DNA of 8,736 nt, taken from Planctomycetota bacterium. Its GTDB lineage: Bacteria; Planctomycetota; Planctomycetia; Pirellulales; Lacipirellulaceae. Below the pieces are notes generated by a model. That model did not search any database. It saw nothing but the letters and a program-made list of their open reading frames with translations, and was not told the DNA's origin. The DNA lies in the NCBI GenBank assembly GCA_029259975.1, contig JAJDEE010000045.1, positions 1 through 8,736 of the forward strand, read 5' to 3'. Shown here piece after piece: positions 1 through 7,335 of the stretch (the stretch's first letter is position 1; the number at the start of each line of letters is the position of its first letter). A program made the position numbers and the translations under genes.

Positions 1-1896
1 AGTGGCAAGGCCGTAGATCACGTAGCCACGCCCATGTCCGCCGCTCGCCGGGACGCTGATGTCGACCTGCCCAGAGGCATTCACTTTGACCGCGTCAGGA
101 ATCGCTCCTCCTGCTTCGACCACGGCATCCGTCGCGTTGCCGGTTAGCTCAACCAAAATCGTGCCCGGCGCGAAATTTGTCTGGACGCCAAAGCGGGTCT
201 CGACCACCGAATCGTTACGACTGTTCAGACCGACGATCGCCGAGTTCGATCGTTCATAGATGTAGATATTCGATTCTTGCGAGCCATTGCCATTGTCGTC
301 GCCAAAGGCTTCGTCAATCCAACGCTCATGAAAATTGCCGCGCCCGTGCGAATTCCGTATTTTTACGAGCGTCGAAACCGCATCGCCCGCGACAGGCCCA
401 CCCAGTGCATCATCGGTCCCCTCGGTCGGAAAGCCGCGAAACTCTGAGGTACCAAACTCTTCGCCGTTGAAATAGACAATCGCATTGCCGGGTCGCATCA
501 AGGTGTAGGCATAGGCGACCTTATCGAGGAAGGGTGTGCCATCGCCGGTGGCTCCGCCATTTTGATCGTCGTGGCTGTCGACAAACAACACACCCGAGCT
601 GCCGTTGACCAGACCGTCATCGGCGTTGTCCAAACTGGCCCCGCGGATACCGTGCCAGTTATTGCCGAACCCGTTCGCGCTAAGGTTGCTGCGTAGAGCA
701 AACGAGAGCGGGAAGTCGAGCGCGTCGCGATTGCCCCGCACGGTATTGTCGCCGGGAGCAATGGCAGCAGGGTTCGACAACCCCTTGTTGACGAAACTCT
801 GTACGAAACCTGTGTTACCGTCCAATACCTCACTAAACGAAAACACCGGTTTGATCGAGCCGTCGAGGTTCAACCGCTTGTTCGCCGCAAACACCGTCTG
901 ATCCAGCTTTGTGAGCGCGCTTTGCGGAAAGTGCTTCGCCGCGTCGAGCCGAAACCCGTCTACGCCAATTTCTTGGATCATCCACTGCGCGTGACGCAAC
1001 GTGAGCTGCTCGGCATTTTCTAGTACCGGATCGCCCGCAAGCGGAGTCGTCGTATTGAATTCGAAACGCGTAATGAGGAACTCGCCAGGCCCTGGATCCA
1101 CGTCCAAAACCGTGCCACCCAGACCTTGGTCTGGGTAAAAACGGGCATTGTTGGCATTTGGCACATTGGCCGGCGCTCGACCGAAAATTCCAGCGGTACC
1201 GGCAGGAATGTTGTTGGGGTTGGCCGGATCGATGGGGTGACGAATGAACTGGTGGTTTTTGTCTTGGGCAATGTCGATCAAGCCAGACAAACGACCATTC
1301 AGGTCGCCACCTTCAAACGCTCCATGGAAATCGCCATCAATATCGCCTGGCAAAGTGATCGCAAAACCAGGATAGCCGCCCGACTCAGCAAACGTGACGT
1401 CGTCGGTCAGATCGAGCGGCGTGCCCTGATTATCGAAAGTATTGAGGTCGCTAAATCCGTTATGGTTCAGCAGAAGATCTGCATAAACACTTACTCCGGC
1501 GCTACGTGCCGAGCGAATCATCGTTTTCAGTCCGGCCTCGGTGCCGTAGAGCGTCTCGTTGCGCGGGCTGCCCAAGTCGAATCGGTCGAACACATCGTAA
1601 CCGGCCGAAAAGTTACTCGTGTCGGCGCGGCCTGTGGGCGGCACCCACATTTGTCCGTACCCGGTCTCAAAAATATCGGTCATACGGTCTTCGATCGTGT
1701 CCCAGCGTGTCTCAAACAGCTGCAAGATGGCCGGGGCCGACGAATCCTCAGCGCACGCCACCGAGCCTGTCGCGCACAAAGCAACACAGATCAGCGCCGA
1801 CTGCAGCGTTGGCATGACGTCGCGCCAAGTCGAACCCAGCAAGCGATGCCAAGGTCGGTAGGTGTGGCGGCGATGGTTTGGTGAAGGTTGGTTCAT
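1..1896 (-). CDS. Secreted GH13 alpha-amylase, C-terminus cut by window edge
   Basis: This gene encodes a predicted exported glycoside hydrolase family 13 enzyme that cleaves internal alpha-1,4 bonds of starch or glycogen-like glucans. The frame is open for 632 codons to base 1. All four GH13 signatures are visible: region I YADLLLNH (D140, N144, H145), region II GFRLDAAKH (nucleophile D318, with K321/H322 as in true alpha-amylases), region III FSFSEVLDG (acid/base E356), and region IV FVDSHDDQ (H442, D443). Residues 28-49 form a signal peptide ending ACA before ED. ATG 1896 leaves 27 residues in front of it; ATG 1815 is an alternative start, and neither has a clear Shine-Dalgarno. The region I-II spacing (about 170 residues) implies a large domain B. 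A beta-sandwich domain C probably begins near residue 540. Any C-terminal sorting signal lies outside the window. It follows the lipoprotein genes after 108 bp. The GH13 family call is firm; substrate is inferred. Confidence 0.93.
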   Translation of the reverse strand, partial: MNQPSPNHRRHTYRPWHRLLGSTWRDVMPTLQSALICVALCATGSVACAEDSSAPAILQLFETRWDTIEDRMTDIFETGYGQMWVPPTGRADTSNFSAGYDVFDRFDLGSPRNETLYGTEAGLKTMIRSARSAGVSVYADLLLNHNGFSDLNTFDNQGTPLDLTDDVTFAESGGYPGFAITLPGDIDGDFHGAFEGGDLNGRLSGLIDIAQDKNHQFIRHPIDPANPNNIPAGTAGIFGRAPANVPNANNARFYPDQGLGGTVLDVDPGPGEFLITRFEFNTTTPLAGDPVLENAEQLTLRHAQWMIQEIGVDGFRLDAAKHFPQSALTKLDQTVFAANKRLNLDGSIKPVFSFSEVLDGNTGFVQSFVNKGLSNPAAIAPGDNTVRGNRDALDFPLSFALRSNLSANGFGNNWHGIRGASLDNADDGLVNGSSGVLFVDSHDDQNGGATGDGTPFLDKVAYAYTLMRPGNAIVYFNGEEFGTSEFRGFPTEGTDDALGGPVAGDAVSTLVKIRNSHGRGNFHERWIDEAFGDDNGNGSQESNIYIYERSNSAIVGLNSRNDSVVETRFGVQTNFAPGTILVELTGNATDAVVEAGGAIPDAVKVNASGQVDISVPASGGHGRGYVIYGLAT

Positions 1897-2004
1897 AGTT
1901 GCAATGTGCAAGGGCTGCTGCCTCGTTTTGCCTGCTCCGTAAATAGGCTGGTGGGTAGTGAATCCGCATCGTTGCGTTCTTGGAATGTATTATTAAGTTA
2001 CGTT
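1897..2004. other. Intergenic gap between lipoprotein and amylase genes
   Basis: This 108-bp gap separates the second lipoprotein stop from the amylase start. I see no hairpin followed by a T-run and no convincing -35/-10 pair. An AT-rich patch (TTAATAATAC on the minus strand, around 1988-1998) could hold a -10-like element. Whether the amylase is read from its own promoter or by read-through cannot be decided from the sequence. Confidence 0.5.
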
Positions 2005-2469
2005 CTATCGACGTTGACGCTTCGGCGGTTTCCAATCTGGAGGTGGTTCATTTGTAAGCTCTAGGTTGATCTCGTTGGAGCCGGCTACTACCGTCATACG
2101 CAAACCTGAGGACCTCGGCGTGTGATACCAAGCGGGCGTGATTGACTTACCTGGCATGGGTGGCATGCCTGGTCGAGTCTCGATTGATTTCTCTTTTGAA
2201 ACCACGGTGACTTGGTACTCTCCGGAAGGAATCCCTTTTTCAGTGCCAATTTTCACAAAATAACTACCCTCTGAAAGAATCAAGCCATAGCCCCTCGGTC
2301 CATGGGCCACCGGCACGAAGCAAACAGTGCCACGGGGAAGGGGGGAACCATCCAACGTCACGGTGCCAGAAACATAAGAATCGTACATACCGCCACAGCC
2401 ACCCAACATCGCTAGCATGGCCAACACGATTCCGAAATCCGCTGATGCATGGTTCGTCCTGAACTTCAT
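2005..2469 (-). CDS. Small lipoprotein with GTV beta-sandwich motif (second of tandem pair)
   Basis: This is a 154-residue predicted lipoprotein of a kind abundant in planctomycetes, usually annotated as carboxypeptidase-regulatory-like or transthyretin-like; its molecular role is unknown. A hydrophobic signal ends in the lipobox LGGC (C25). It is followed by VSGTVTLDGSPLPRGTVCFVP (about 33-53), the family's hallmark beta-strand pair, then SGEYQVTV (82-89) and GMPPMPGK (101-108). A terminal strand SNEINLEL and a short proline-rich basic tail ending KRQRR complete it. The ATG overlaps the stop of the upstream lipoprotein as ATGA, and GGAGG (minus strand, 2481-2477) lies 7 nt before it, so translational coupling is likely. 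It aligns along its length with the upstream protein, so the pair probably arose by duplication. Lipidation and export are predicted from sequence; function is not known. Confidence 0.88.
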   Translation of the reverse strand: MKFRTNHASADFGIVLAMLAMLGGCGGMYDSYVSGTVTLDGSPLPRGTVCFVPVAHGPRGYGLILSEGSYFVKIGTEKGIPSGEYQVTVVSKEKSIETRPGMPPMPGKSITPAWYHTPRSSGLRMTVVAGSNEINLELTNEPPPDWKPPKRQRR

Positions 2470-3044
2470 TGAGCAACCTCCGTGTTCTTTTCATCTTCAG
2501 TGCTCGACTCTTCAAAAGGTGTGCTGTTATCCTTATCCTCGTCGGTTCCATTTCCCTCCGGCGTAACAGGCGTTTCTGCTTCGGTTTCTTCAACTGGATC
2601 GTTCGCACTTCCTTTCAAATCGATCGGTAAAATGTTCAACCCTGCCGTGACCTTGAAGCTCAAGTCGGACGTGCCTTTTTGAGAAAACCGTTTCGCCGAA
2701 AGTCGCGCACCGGGCGTGGGAGGCATCTCTGGGTGATCTTCCTCTACGGTTGACTGGGCAAGCACGACCACGGCCGCCAAGTATTCCCCCGAATGTATTT
2801 TGCTAAAGTCGGTATTGGCCACATTTCCCCGCCCAACTTTCAAAGCGAACGTGCCATCGGGGTTAATAGTGCCGATCGCGATCGGGCCCTCTTTGACCGG
2901 ATAAAACGACACGGTACCACGCTCAGCCAGCACCCCATCGACGGTCACAGTACCCTGTACGGTCGCGTCTGGCCCGCCCTTCGATGCGCCGCACCCTAAC
3001 AACGTGACAAGCACGAACATTAACACTGTTTTTGAATACCGCAT
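2466..3044 (-). CDS. Small lipoprotein with GTV beta-sandwich motif and acidic tail (first of tandem pair)
   Basis: This 192-residue predicted lipoprotein has a signal peptide ending in VTLLGC (lipidated C18, followed by Gly, so no Asp retention signal). The core resembles the downstream gene product: VQGTVTVDG...RGTVSFYPV (29-50), SGEYLAAVV (85-93), EMPPTPGARL (106-115) and a final strand LNILPIDL. It differs in a tail of about 42 residues (151-192) rich in Glu, Asp, Thr and Ser, with about 15 acidic residues and only two lysines, probably disordered. The start ATG 3044 immediately precedes the hydrophobic signal; no strong Shine-Dalgarno is visible. It lies 50 bp after the DUF1559 stop with no terminator between, so co-transcription is likely. 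The family is recognised as a common planctomycete type; the function is unknown. Confidence 0.88.
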   Translation of the reverse strand: MRYSKTVLMFVLVTLLGCGASKGGPDATVQGTVTVDGVLAERGTVSFYPVKEGPIAIGTINPDGTFALKVGRGNVANTDFSKIHSGEYLAAVVVLAQSTVEEDHPEMPPTPGARLSAKRFSQKGTSDLSFKVTAGLNILPIDLKGSANDPVEETEAETPVTPEGNGTDEDKDNSTPFEESSTEDEKNTEVAQ

Positions 3045-3094
3045 AACCGTTTTCTAGATTTGAGGAAGTGAGCTTCAACTACAACCGTCTAATA

Positions 3095-4168
3095 CTAGTC
3101 GAGCGAGGCAACCTCACCTCCATTGCGAGAGCCAAAGGCACGGTACACTTGGTGTTCGATACCCTCATTGACAAAATGCACCGAACCATCCACAAAAACA
3201 AACTGGGCACCGCCCGGATGTCGACTGCGAAACCCTCTCTGCTTAAACCAATCATTGAAAATCACCTCAGGATCTTCAATGTTGAAGAAATTAAGCGGCG
3301 CGTTGCAGGACGCCCAATCTCCGTTCGCGTAATACGCAGCGCTGTGATGATCCTGTGCTACCACGCTTTCCCCAACCGCAAACGTGTTGCTTTGACCATC
3401 GGTAATGTCTTTGAGGCCCAACTTGAAGTAATACGCAGTGGGCCAAAATAAACCGTTGCAACCCTCGCCGAAGTTCAGGCTATTGTGGCAGTCGGCCAAG
3501 GGCTGGGCTCCTGGCGAACCAAAGCCTTGCGCCGCAGTCCATTCCCCCGCCTGCGGCCAAACCTCATCATCCCCCAGCACTCCCTTGTAGTTCGTCGCGG
3601 CGACAGTGATTTTTGCTGCACGCCAGTCGTTAAATTGCTGATCGTTGGCCACAGCCGATTCATCAGAAGGACACGTAAACCAAGGCTGCTGTGCCTCAAT
3701 GATGTCGCGTATATCGTTGTGTCCGATCCCCCAACCACCCTTGGCGGCCACGCGAAACTGCCTGCCATTTGACGATTCGATTGCAGTCTGAATGCGATCA
3801 AAAGCTGCTGATTGCTCCATGAAAGGCATGACATCGACTAACCAACCTTTGCCGCTGTAACCTGGCCCACCGTTATTTGGATGCAGAGTTCCGTTGTCTG
3901 GCCCCAACCAAGTTCCCCCATCGGTGGTCACTTCCTGAGGCCACATGTTATGACTAGCAGGCAAATGGCCAAGGGAAGACTCGTAGTTCAATATCGACAG
4001 GCCAATCTGCTTAAGATTATTCGAACAACTTATTCTCCGCGCAGCCTCGCGAGCCGCTTGCACTGCGGGTAGCAACAAAGCTACCAACACACCGATAATC
4101 GCGATGACAACCAAGAGTTCGACGAGCGTAAATGCTCGGGGACGAGAGCAGCGGGGAGGAGTATTCAT
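3095..4168 (-). CDS. DUF1559 protein with prepilin-type N-terminus and H-X9-DG motif
   Basis: This 357-residue protein belongs to the DUF1559 family (SBP_bac_10-like), heavily expanded in planctomycetes. The N-terminus is a type IV pilin-like methylation signal, RAFTLVELLVVIAIIGVLVA (11-30), with the conserved Glu at +5 after the expected cut A12|F13. It is followed by LLLPAVQAAREAARR, a near-invariant stretch in the family. CSNNLKQIGL (48-57) is the usual start of the globular part. Near the C-terminus, HPGGAQFVFVDG (317-328) is exactly the H-X9-DG motif. The product is probably processed by a prepilin peptidase and assembled or displayed outside the inner membrane; the precise role of the family is not established. 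Only a weak AAGG stands upstream of the ATG. The two lipoprotein genes follow after 50 bp, an arrangement seen repeatedly in planctomycete genomes. Confidence 0.95.
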   Translation of the reverse strand: MNTPPRCSRPRAFTLVELLVVIAIIGVLVALLLPAVQAAREAARRISCSNNLKQIGLSILNYESSLGHLPASHNMWPQEVTTDGGTWLGPDNGTLHPNNGGPGYSGKGWLVDVMPFMEQSAAFDRIQTAIESSNGRQFRVAAKGGWGIGHNDIRDIIEAQQPWFTCPSDESAVANDQQFNDWRAAKITVAATNYKGVLGDDEVWPQAGEWTAAQGFGSPGAQPLADCHNSLNFGEGCNGLFWPTAYYFKLGLKDITDGQSNTFAVGESVVAQDHHSAAYYANGDWASCNAPLNFFNIEDPEVIFNDWFKQRGFRSRHPGGAQFVFVDGSVHFVNEGIEHQVYRAFGSRNGGEVASLD

Positions 4169-4223
4169 GACGACGTGTAACCTTGGTTAGTTCTATTTCT
4201 TGAGGAAACCATTCCAATCTGTG

Positions 4224-4229
4224 TGTCAA
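4224..4229 (-). promoter_or_regulatory. Possible -35 element upstream of the DUF1559 gene
   Basis: The minus strand carries a perfect TTGACA about 55 bp before the DUF1559 start. No good TATAAT-like -10 is found 16-18 bp downstream (the sequence there is TTTCCTCAA), so this is only a candidate. It lies after the hairpin at 4249-4280, the right place for a new transcription unit. Confidence 0.2.
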
Positions 4230-4248
4230 TCTCTGAGGCAATCGCGGC

Positions 4249-4280
4249 CCGCCCGTCAGTTCGTCGAACTAGACGGGCGG
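4249..4280 (-). terminator. Strong GC-rich hairpin after the PEP-CTERM gene
   Basis: CCGCCCGTC (4249-4257) pairs perfectly with GACGGGCGG (4272-4280). Inside, AGTTC and GAACT extend the stem around a 3-nt loop, with one bulged base (4271), giving about 14 base pairs. It lies 36 bp after the PEP-CTERM stop. No T-run follows in the minus direction, so it is not a canonical intrinsic terminator. It may stop transcription inefficiently or protect the mRNA 3' end. Confidence 0.5.
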
Positions 4281-4316
4281 ACCCTCGATGTACCCAACTT
4301 TTCTCACTCACTTCGA

Positions 4317-5198
4317 CTAGCTACGACGGCGGCTGCAAAGCAAACCGAGCGAAGCCAACCCAGCCAGCGCCAACGACGCAGGCTCGGGGACAGGGATCGT
4401 GAAGAACTGGTCTCCATTGATGGTGCTGAAATCCACACCAGAAAGATTCGCCAAGTGGCCTTGAATGGGGAGTAACCCACCGAGAACCTGGTTGGCTGCA
4501 AAATCGTGGCCACCATTGTTAACCAGTGCGGAGACACGGATGTCACCACCGGCGTAGCCCAGGTCGGCCAAATCGATTACCAACTCAAGGCCCGTAGTTA
4601 CAGCTGCGGCAGCGACCTGATCGGCAGCCGTCGGAACGTTACCTCCACCACCAACGCCCAGTACGTTGCTGTTGTCATAACCAACTTCGATCGCGCTGAC
4701 GTTGGCCGGTCCTCCAGCAGCAACAGTACCGCTACCGGTCAGTGAGCCACCAAACAGGTCGAATTGGCTGGTTACGGCTGGGGTCAAAAGGTCGGCAAAG
4801 TCCAAGTCGAACTTGTCAGTGCCAGCATTACCGTTACGCGCGATGATGTGCGTCTCGGGCGTGAACGCTGTATCGAAGCGCAATCCGTCCATGTTGCCTG
4901 CGCCATCGTTGCCAGCACTAGAGAACACGCTCTGGCCACCGGCCGCTGCGTCAATCCAAATCTCTAGTTTATTAAAATTGTTCTCGATCTGTCCGCTGAT
5001 GAACAAGTTGAGCTTGCCAGCGGAGATGAAACCATAGCCAGCATTCAACTCACTTTTGTTATCGCCAAAACTGGTTTCGTTGGTTTGCACAGCTAAAGCT
5101 GCGCCATAGCCATCGCCGGCAGAACTGCCATCGACGGTTACTGCCCCTGCGGGTGCTGCCATCAAACAGATGATGGCCAAAGAGAAGATTTTTTTCAT
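4317..5198 (-). CDS. PEP-CTERM sorting domain surface protein
   Basis: This is a 293-residue exported protein. Residues 1-19 (MKKIFSLAIICLMAAPAGA) form a signal peptide with an AGA cleavage site. The C-terminus has the exosortase tripartite signal: VPEP (270-273), a hydrophobic segment (about 275-288) and the basic end SRRRS. An exosortase should recognise and cleave it for attachment or secretion at the cell surface. The middle contains KLNLFISGQIENNFNKLEIW (62-81) and GGQSVF, a pattern I associate with planctomycete PEP-CTERM proteins of unknown function, probably a beta-rich domain. The start is ATG 5198 because GGAGGA lies 8 nt upstream (5212-5207) and the signal peptide begins there. A longer GTG frame at 5288 would bury the signal and is rejected. 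No exosortase gene is present in the window. The sorting class is secure; the biological role is unknown. Confidence 0.93.
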   Translation of the reverse strand: MKKIFSLAIICLMAAPAGAVTVDGSSAGDGYGAALAVQTNETSFGDNKSELNAGYGFISAGKLNLFISGQIENNFNKLEIWIDAAAGGQSVFSSAGNDGAGNMDGLRFDTAFTPETHIIARNGNAGTDKFDLDFADLLTPAVTSQFDLFGGSLTGSGTVAAGGPANVSAIEVGYDNSNVLGVGGGGNVPTAADQVAAAAVTTGLELVIDLADLGYAGGDIRVSALVNNGGHDFAANQVLGGLLPIQGHLANLSGVDFSTINGDQFFTIPVPEPASLALAGLASLGLLCSRRRS

Positions 5199-5206
5199 GA
5201 GTGCAT

Positions 5207-5225
5207 TCCTCCGGGAGAAACTCCC
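5207..5225 (-). promoter_or_regulatory. Ribosome binding site with overlapping hairpins, PEP-CTERM gene
   Basis: GGAGGA (5212-5207, minus strand) sits 8 nt before ATG 5198 and decides the start. Directly upstream, GGGAG-TTT-CTCCC (5225-5213) forms a perfect hairpin with a 3-nt loop. The CTCCC arm can alternatively pair with the GGAGG of the binding site. The two helices exclude each other, so one fold leaves the site open and the other covers it. Any regulatory use is inference. Confidence 0.4.
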
Positions 5226-5412
5226 AAAAAACAGAAACAAAAAATGAAGCTCCGCAGTGAAGTCGACCCGATCGGACGCCGACCACACACGTCACCCCTC
5301 CAAAAAAACAACGCCTACTTCCTGATCTCTGCGTCTGACAATTCCAGACAAAAATTCGTTAGAAAAGTACCTCGACTGCATGCCTCTATTCTCGCAGCTA
5401 ACTCGTAAATGA
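5226..5412. other. Non-coding gap between the FecR-type and PEP-CTERM genes
   Basis: This is the leader region of the PEP-CTERM gene. It contains T-rich tracts on the minus strand (around 5226-5245 and 5303-5311) and a small inverted repeat GTCTG/CAGAC near 5329-5345. That repeat is followed by AAAAA on the plus strand, the wrong orientation to terminate the FecR-type gene. No convincing promoter or small gene was found. A promoter is nonetheless expected here if the PEP-CTERM gene is transcribed independently. Confidence 0.4.
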
Positions 5413-7335
5413 TTAGTGTAAAAGGGTGCCGAATAGGAGTACTTTGCGGGAATTACTCGGATGGAGCAGGCCCCCACTTGCAATTTCTAGATCTTGAAAA
5501 TGCGTCTCGGCCTTGGTGAATCTCCGCAGCAACCGACCACGCTCACCACCCCAACGACCGGTGACCGCCAGAAAGTGCGTCCCCACGCTCAGTTCGTCAA
5601 TCTCCTGGATTTTGGAACCATCAAAGTTTGCTAAGCTGATACGATCGAAGGCAAAATTGCCTTTTAAAAGTGCATCCACAACGCATTGCTCCTCGTCATC
5701 CAACGAGGCTGGATTTCTGAAAACCTCGACCGTATCGTGATTGTCTGCCCCATACGATATTTTGACGACGAACAGATTGACCTCCGTATTCTCAATGCCC
5801 AAAGCCGGAAAATTCTTTACACCGTAGACGTTGACCGTCGATGTGGCACCGTAGCCGGTTGTGTCGGCCCCATTGCCAATGCACAAAACGCGGTTAGCGT
5901 TGCCATCACCCCGATGCAGTTCAAATCCGTAGAACCCATCGTCAACCTTATCGGTGCGTTGCAGGAAACTAAAATAAACCGTGGTGCCAAACTGCCCGAT
6001 GAGCCGTACACCATTTTGGTTCTCGACAAGCCCCGCCACATCAAAAACTCCGCCAACAGACGTAGCGAGCGAGCGACGAATTCGATTGCGTTGGGCAACA
6101 ATCGCGGCGTGATTGCCACGAGGTACAACACCTTCTAACGCAAGGCCACGAGAGCTTACACTGTTCGATCCAGGACCGGCGTCGGCATCTGCAGCAATTG
6201 TTGACCAAGGGCCTGCCCAGCCGAAACCACCGTTTTGCTCTGAAAGTGGTCCTTCGGGATACAGAAATCCCTCGTAGGCCAGCAAACCATCATGCGGACC
6301 AGGCACCGCAGACATACTCCTGACAAAATGTGTTTCGTTAGCTGCAAACTCAAAGACGGTCGTGGTCAATGCGCTCGCCAGGACTGCTTCGGAAGCATGA
6401 ACTTCCAGCTGTTGTCGCCGCACGCCGGCGGCATTTAACACGTCAGCCTGAACCGTGCCATTGAAAACGTGCAACTCCGAAGCCCCCACTTCGCGGGCAA
6501 GCAAACCGAACTCGACGCCGACATTACGCAAGTCGAAAGTTTTTGTGCGGATGCAAAGGTTACTTACCCCTGGCGGAACAATCGCAGCTAAGCGGCCTTC
6601 ACGTACTTCGATCTCGCCAACGTCATGAAAGACCACTGTTGCGGGGCTTTCGAGCAACATCGTTGCTCCATCTTTGAAGGTGATCTCCACCAGCCCTTCA
6701 CGTAGATAAATTGTTTGCCCTGCCCCAATTTCCGAGCCGTAACCAACATCTACACCTGAGTCTCCCCAGCGACAGTTTTGTGTGCCAGTAATGCGGGCGA
6801 TGGACAACGTAGCGTCCGTACCGCTGCGATTTTCAGCAACTGGTGCATCTGCCGTCTGCAAAGCCTCGTCTCGCATGAACAAAAAACGACCGAGTCCACC
6901 CGTAAAAAGCGACACGAAAACCACCGAGGCGGCCAGCGCGAGCCACGACTTGCCAAGCCACGACTTAGCCGATGAGCCAGAAGCCGAGTGGCCAGAAGTC
7001 GAGGAACCGGATGATCGTCGCGAAGGTGCTGAAACGCCAGCCTCCTCGTGTGCAGGATGTTGCCGCTCCGAATCTTCCAGCACAGAGTTCAGAGCAATTG
7101 TTTCCGTAGAGAGACAAGCATGCATCGTCATGTAATCAACGTACAGATCACGGACTGCTGGTTCTTCGCGTATTCGCTCTGCAAGCCACTGGCCCTCGCT
7201 TTCGCTGATCGTGTCGTTACAGACATCGCCCATGGCCCGCAAGCAGCGGCTTTTGTCATTGGGCCGTTCGCCCGAGGCCCGGCCTTTACTGGTTGGCTTC
7301 CCTTTACTTGTTGGCTTCCCTTTACCTATTGGCAT
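5413..7335 (-). CDS. Membrane FecR-domain protein with C-terminal jelly-roll domain, putative partner of the ECF sigma factor
   Basis: This 640-residue protein is probably the membrane regulator of the adjacent sigma factor. The N-terminus has Gly-Lys-Pro-Thr-Ser-Lys repeats, then a helical segment (about 43-80, ESEGQWLAERIREEP...RDLYVDYMTMHACL) matching the cytoplasmic part of planctomycete FecR proteins. A Ser/Gly-rich linker leads to one transmembrane segment (about 131-153). A FecR domain (about 180-300) includes VGYGSEIGAGQTIYLREG, ITFKDGATMLLESPA and VREGRLAAIVPP. Residues about 350-592 resemble a LamG/concanavalin-type jelly roll (YEGFLYPEG, NGGFGWAGPW, FDRISLANFDG, DELSVGTHF). The last ~50 residues match nothing I recognise. 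I see no zinc-binding Cys cluster of ZAS anti-sigma factors. ATG 7335 overlaps the sigma stop as TGATG, and GGAGGGG (7350-7344) lies 8 nt upstream; GTG 7338 is an alternative. Anti-sigma or signal-sensing function is inferred from the pairing. Confidence 0.85.
   Translation of the reverse strand: MPIGKGKPTSKGKPTSKGRASGERPNDKSRCLRAMGDVCNDTISESEGQWLAERIREEPAVRDLYVDYMTMHACLSTETIALNSVLEDSERQHPAHEEAGVSAPSRRSSGSSTSGHSASGSSAKSWLGKSWLALAASVVFVSLFTGGLGRFLFMRDEALQTADAPVAENRSGTDATLSIARITGTQNCRWGDSGVDVGYGSEIGAGQTIYLREGLVEITFKDGATMLLESPATVVFHDVGEIEVREGRLAAIVPPGVSNLCIRTKTFDLRNVGVEFGLLAREVGASELHVFNGTVQADVLNAAGVRRQQLEVHASEAVLASALTTTVFEFAANETHFVRSMSAVPGPHDGLLAYEGFLYPEGPLSEQNGGFGWAGPWSTIAADADAGPGSNSVSSRGLALEGVVPRGNHAAIVAQRNRIRRSLATSVGGVFDVAGLVENQNGVRLIGQFGTTVYFSFLQRTDKVDDGFYGFELHRGDGNANRVLCIGNGADTTGYGATSTVNVYGVKNFPALGIENTEVNLFVVKISYGADNHDTVEVFRNPASLDDEEQCVVDALLKGNFAFDRISLANFDGSKIQEIDELSVGTHFLAVTGRWGGERGRLLRRFTKAETHFQDLEIASGGLLHPSNSRKVLLFGTLLH
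7283..7333. repeat. 18-bp tandem repeat, about 2.8 copies
   Basis: The units CCTTTACTGGTTGGCTTC (7283-7300) and CCTTTACTTGTTGGCTTC (7301-7318) differ at one base. A third partial unit spans 7319-7333. Because 18 is a multiple of 3, copy number can change without a frameshift. On the minus strand the repeat encodes the Gly-Lys-Pro-Thr-Ser-Lys units just after the FecR-type start codon. Confidence 0.9.

Noticed and set aside
1126..1884. Long plus-strand open frame (252 codons) opposite the amylase gene
   Set aside because: It is antisense to a gene with all four GH13 motifs, and its translation shows no domain or signal. It is a shadow of the amylase frame.
1748..2035. Minus-strand frame bridging the lipoprotein and amylase genes
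   Set aside because: It overlaps both genes in a different frame, has no ribosome binding site and encodes no recognisable protein.
2872..2885. 14-bp palindrome CCGATCGCGATCGG
   Set aside because: It lies inside the first lipoprotein's coding sequence and is explained by the codons for Pro-Ile-Ala-Ile-Gly. No second copy was noticed.
5199..5288. Upstream extension of the PEP-CTERM gene to GTG 5288
   Set aside because: It would put 30 residues in front of a standard signal peptide and ignore the GGAGGA site before ATG 5198.
5329..5345. Inverted repeat GTCTG/CAGAC as a terminator of the FecR-type gene
   Set aside because: The stem is only 5 bp, and the adjacent homopolymer is on the wrong side for minus-strand termination.
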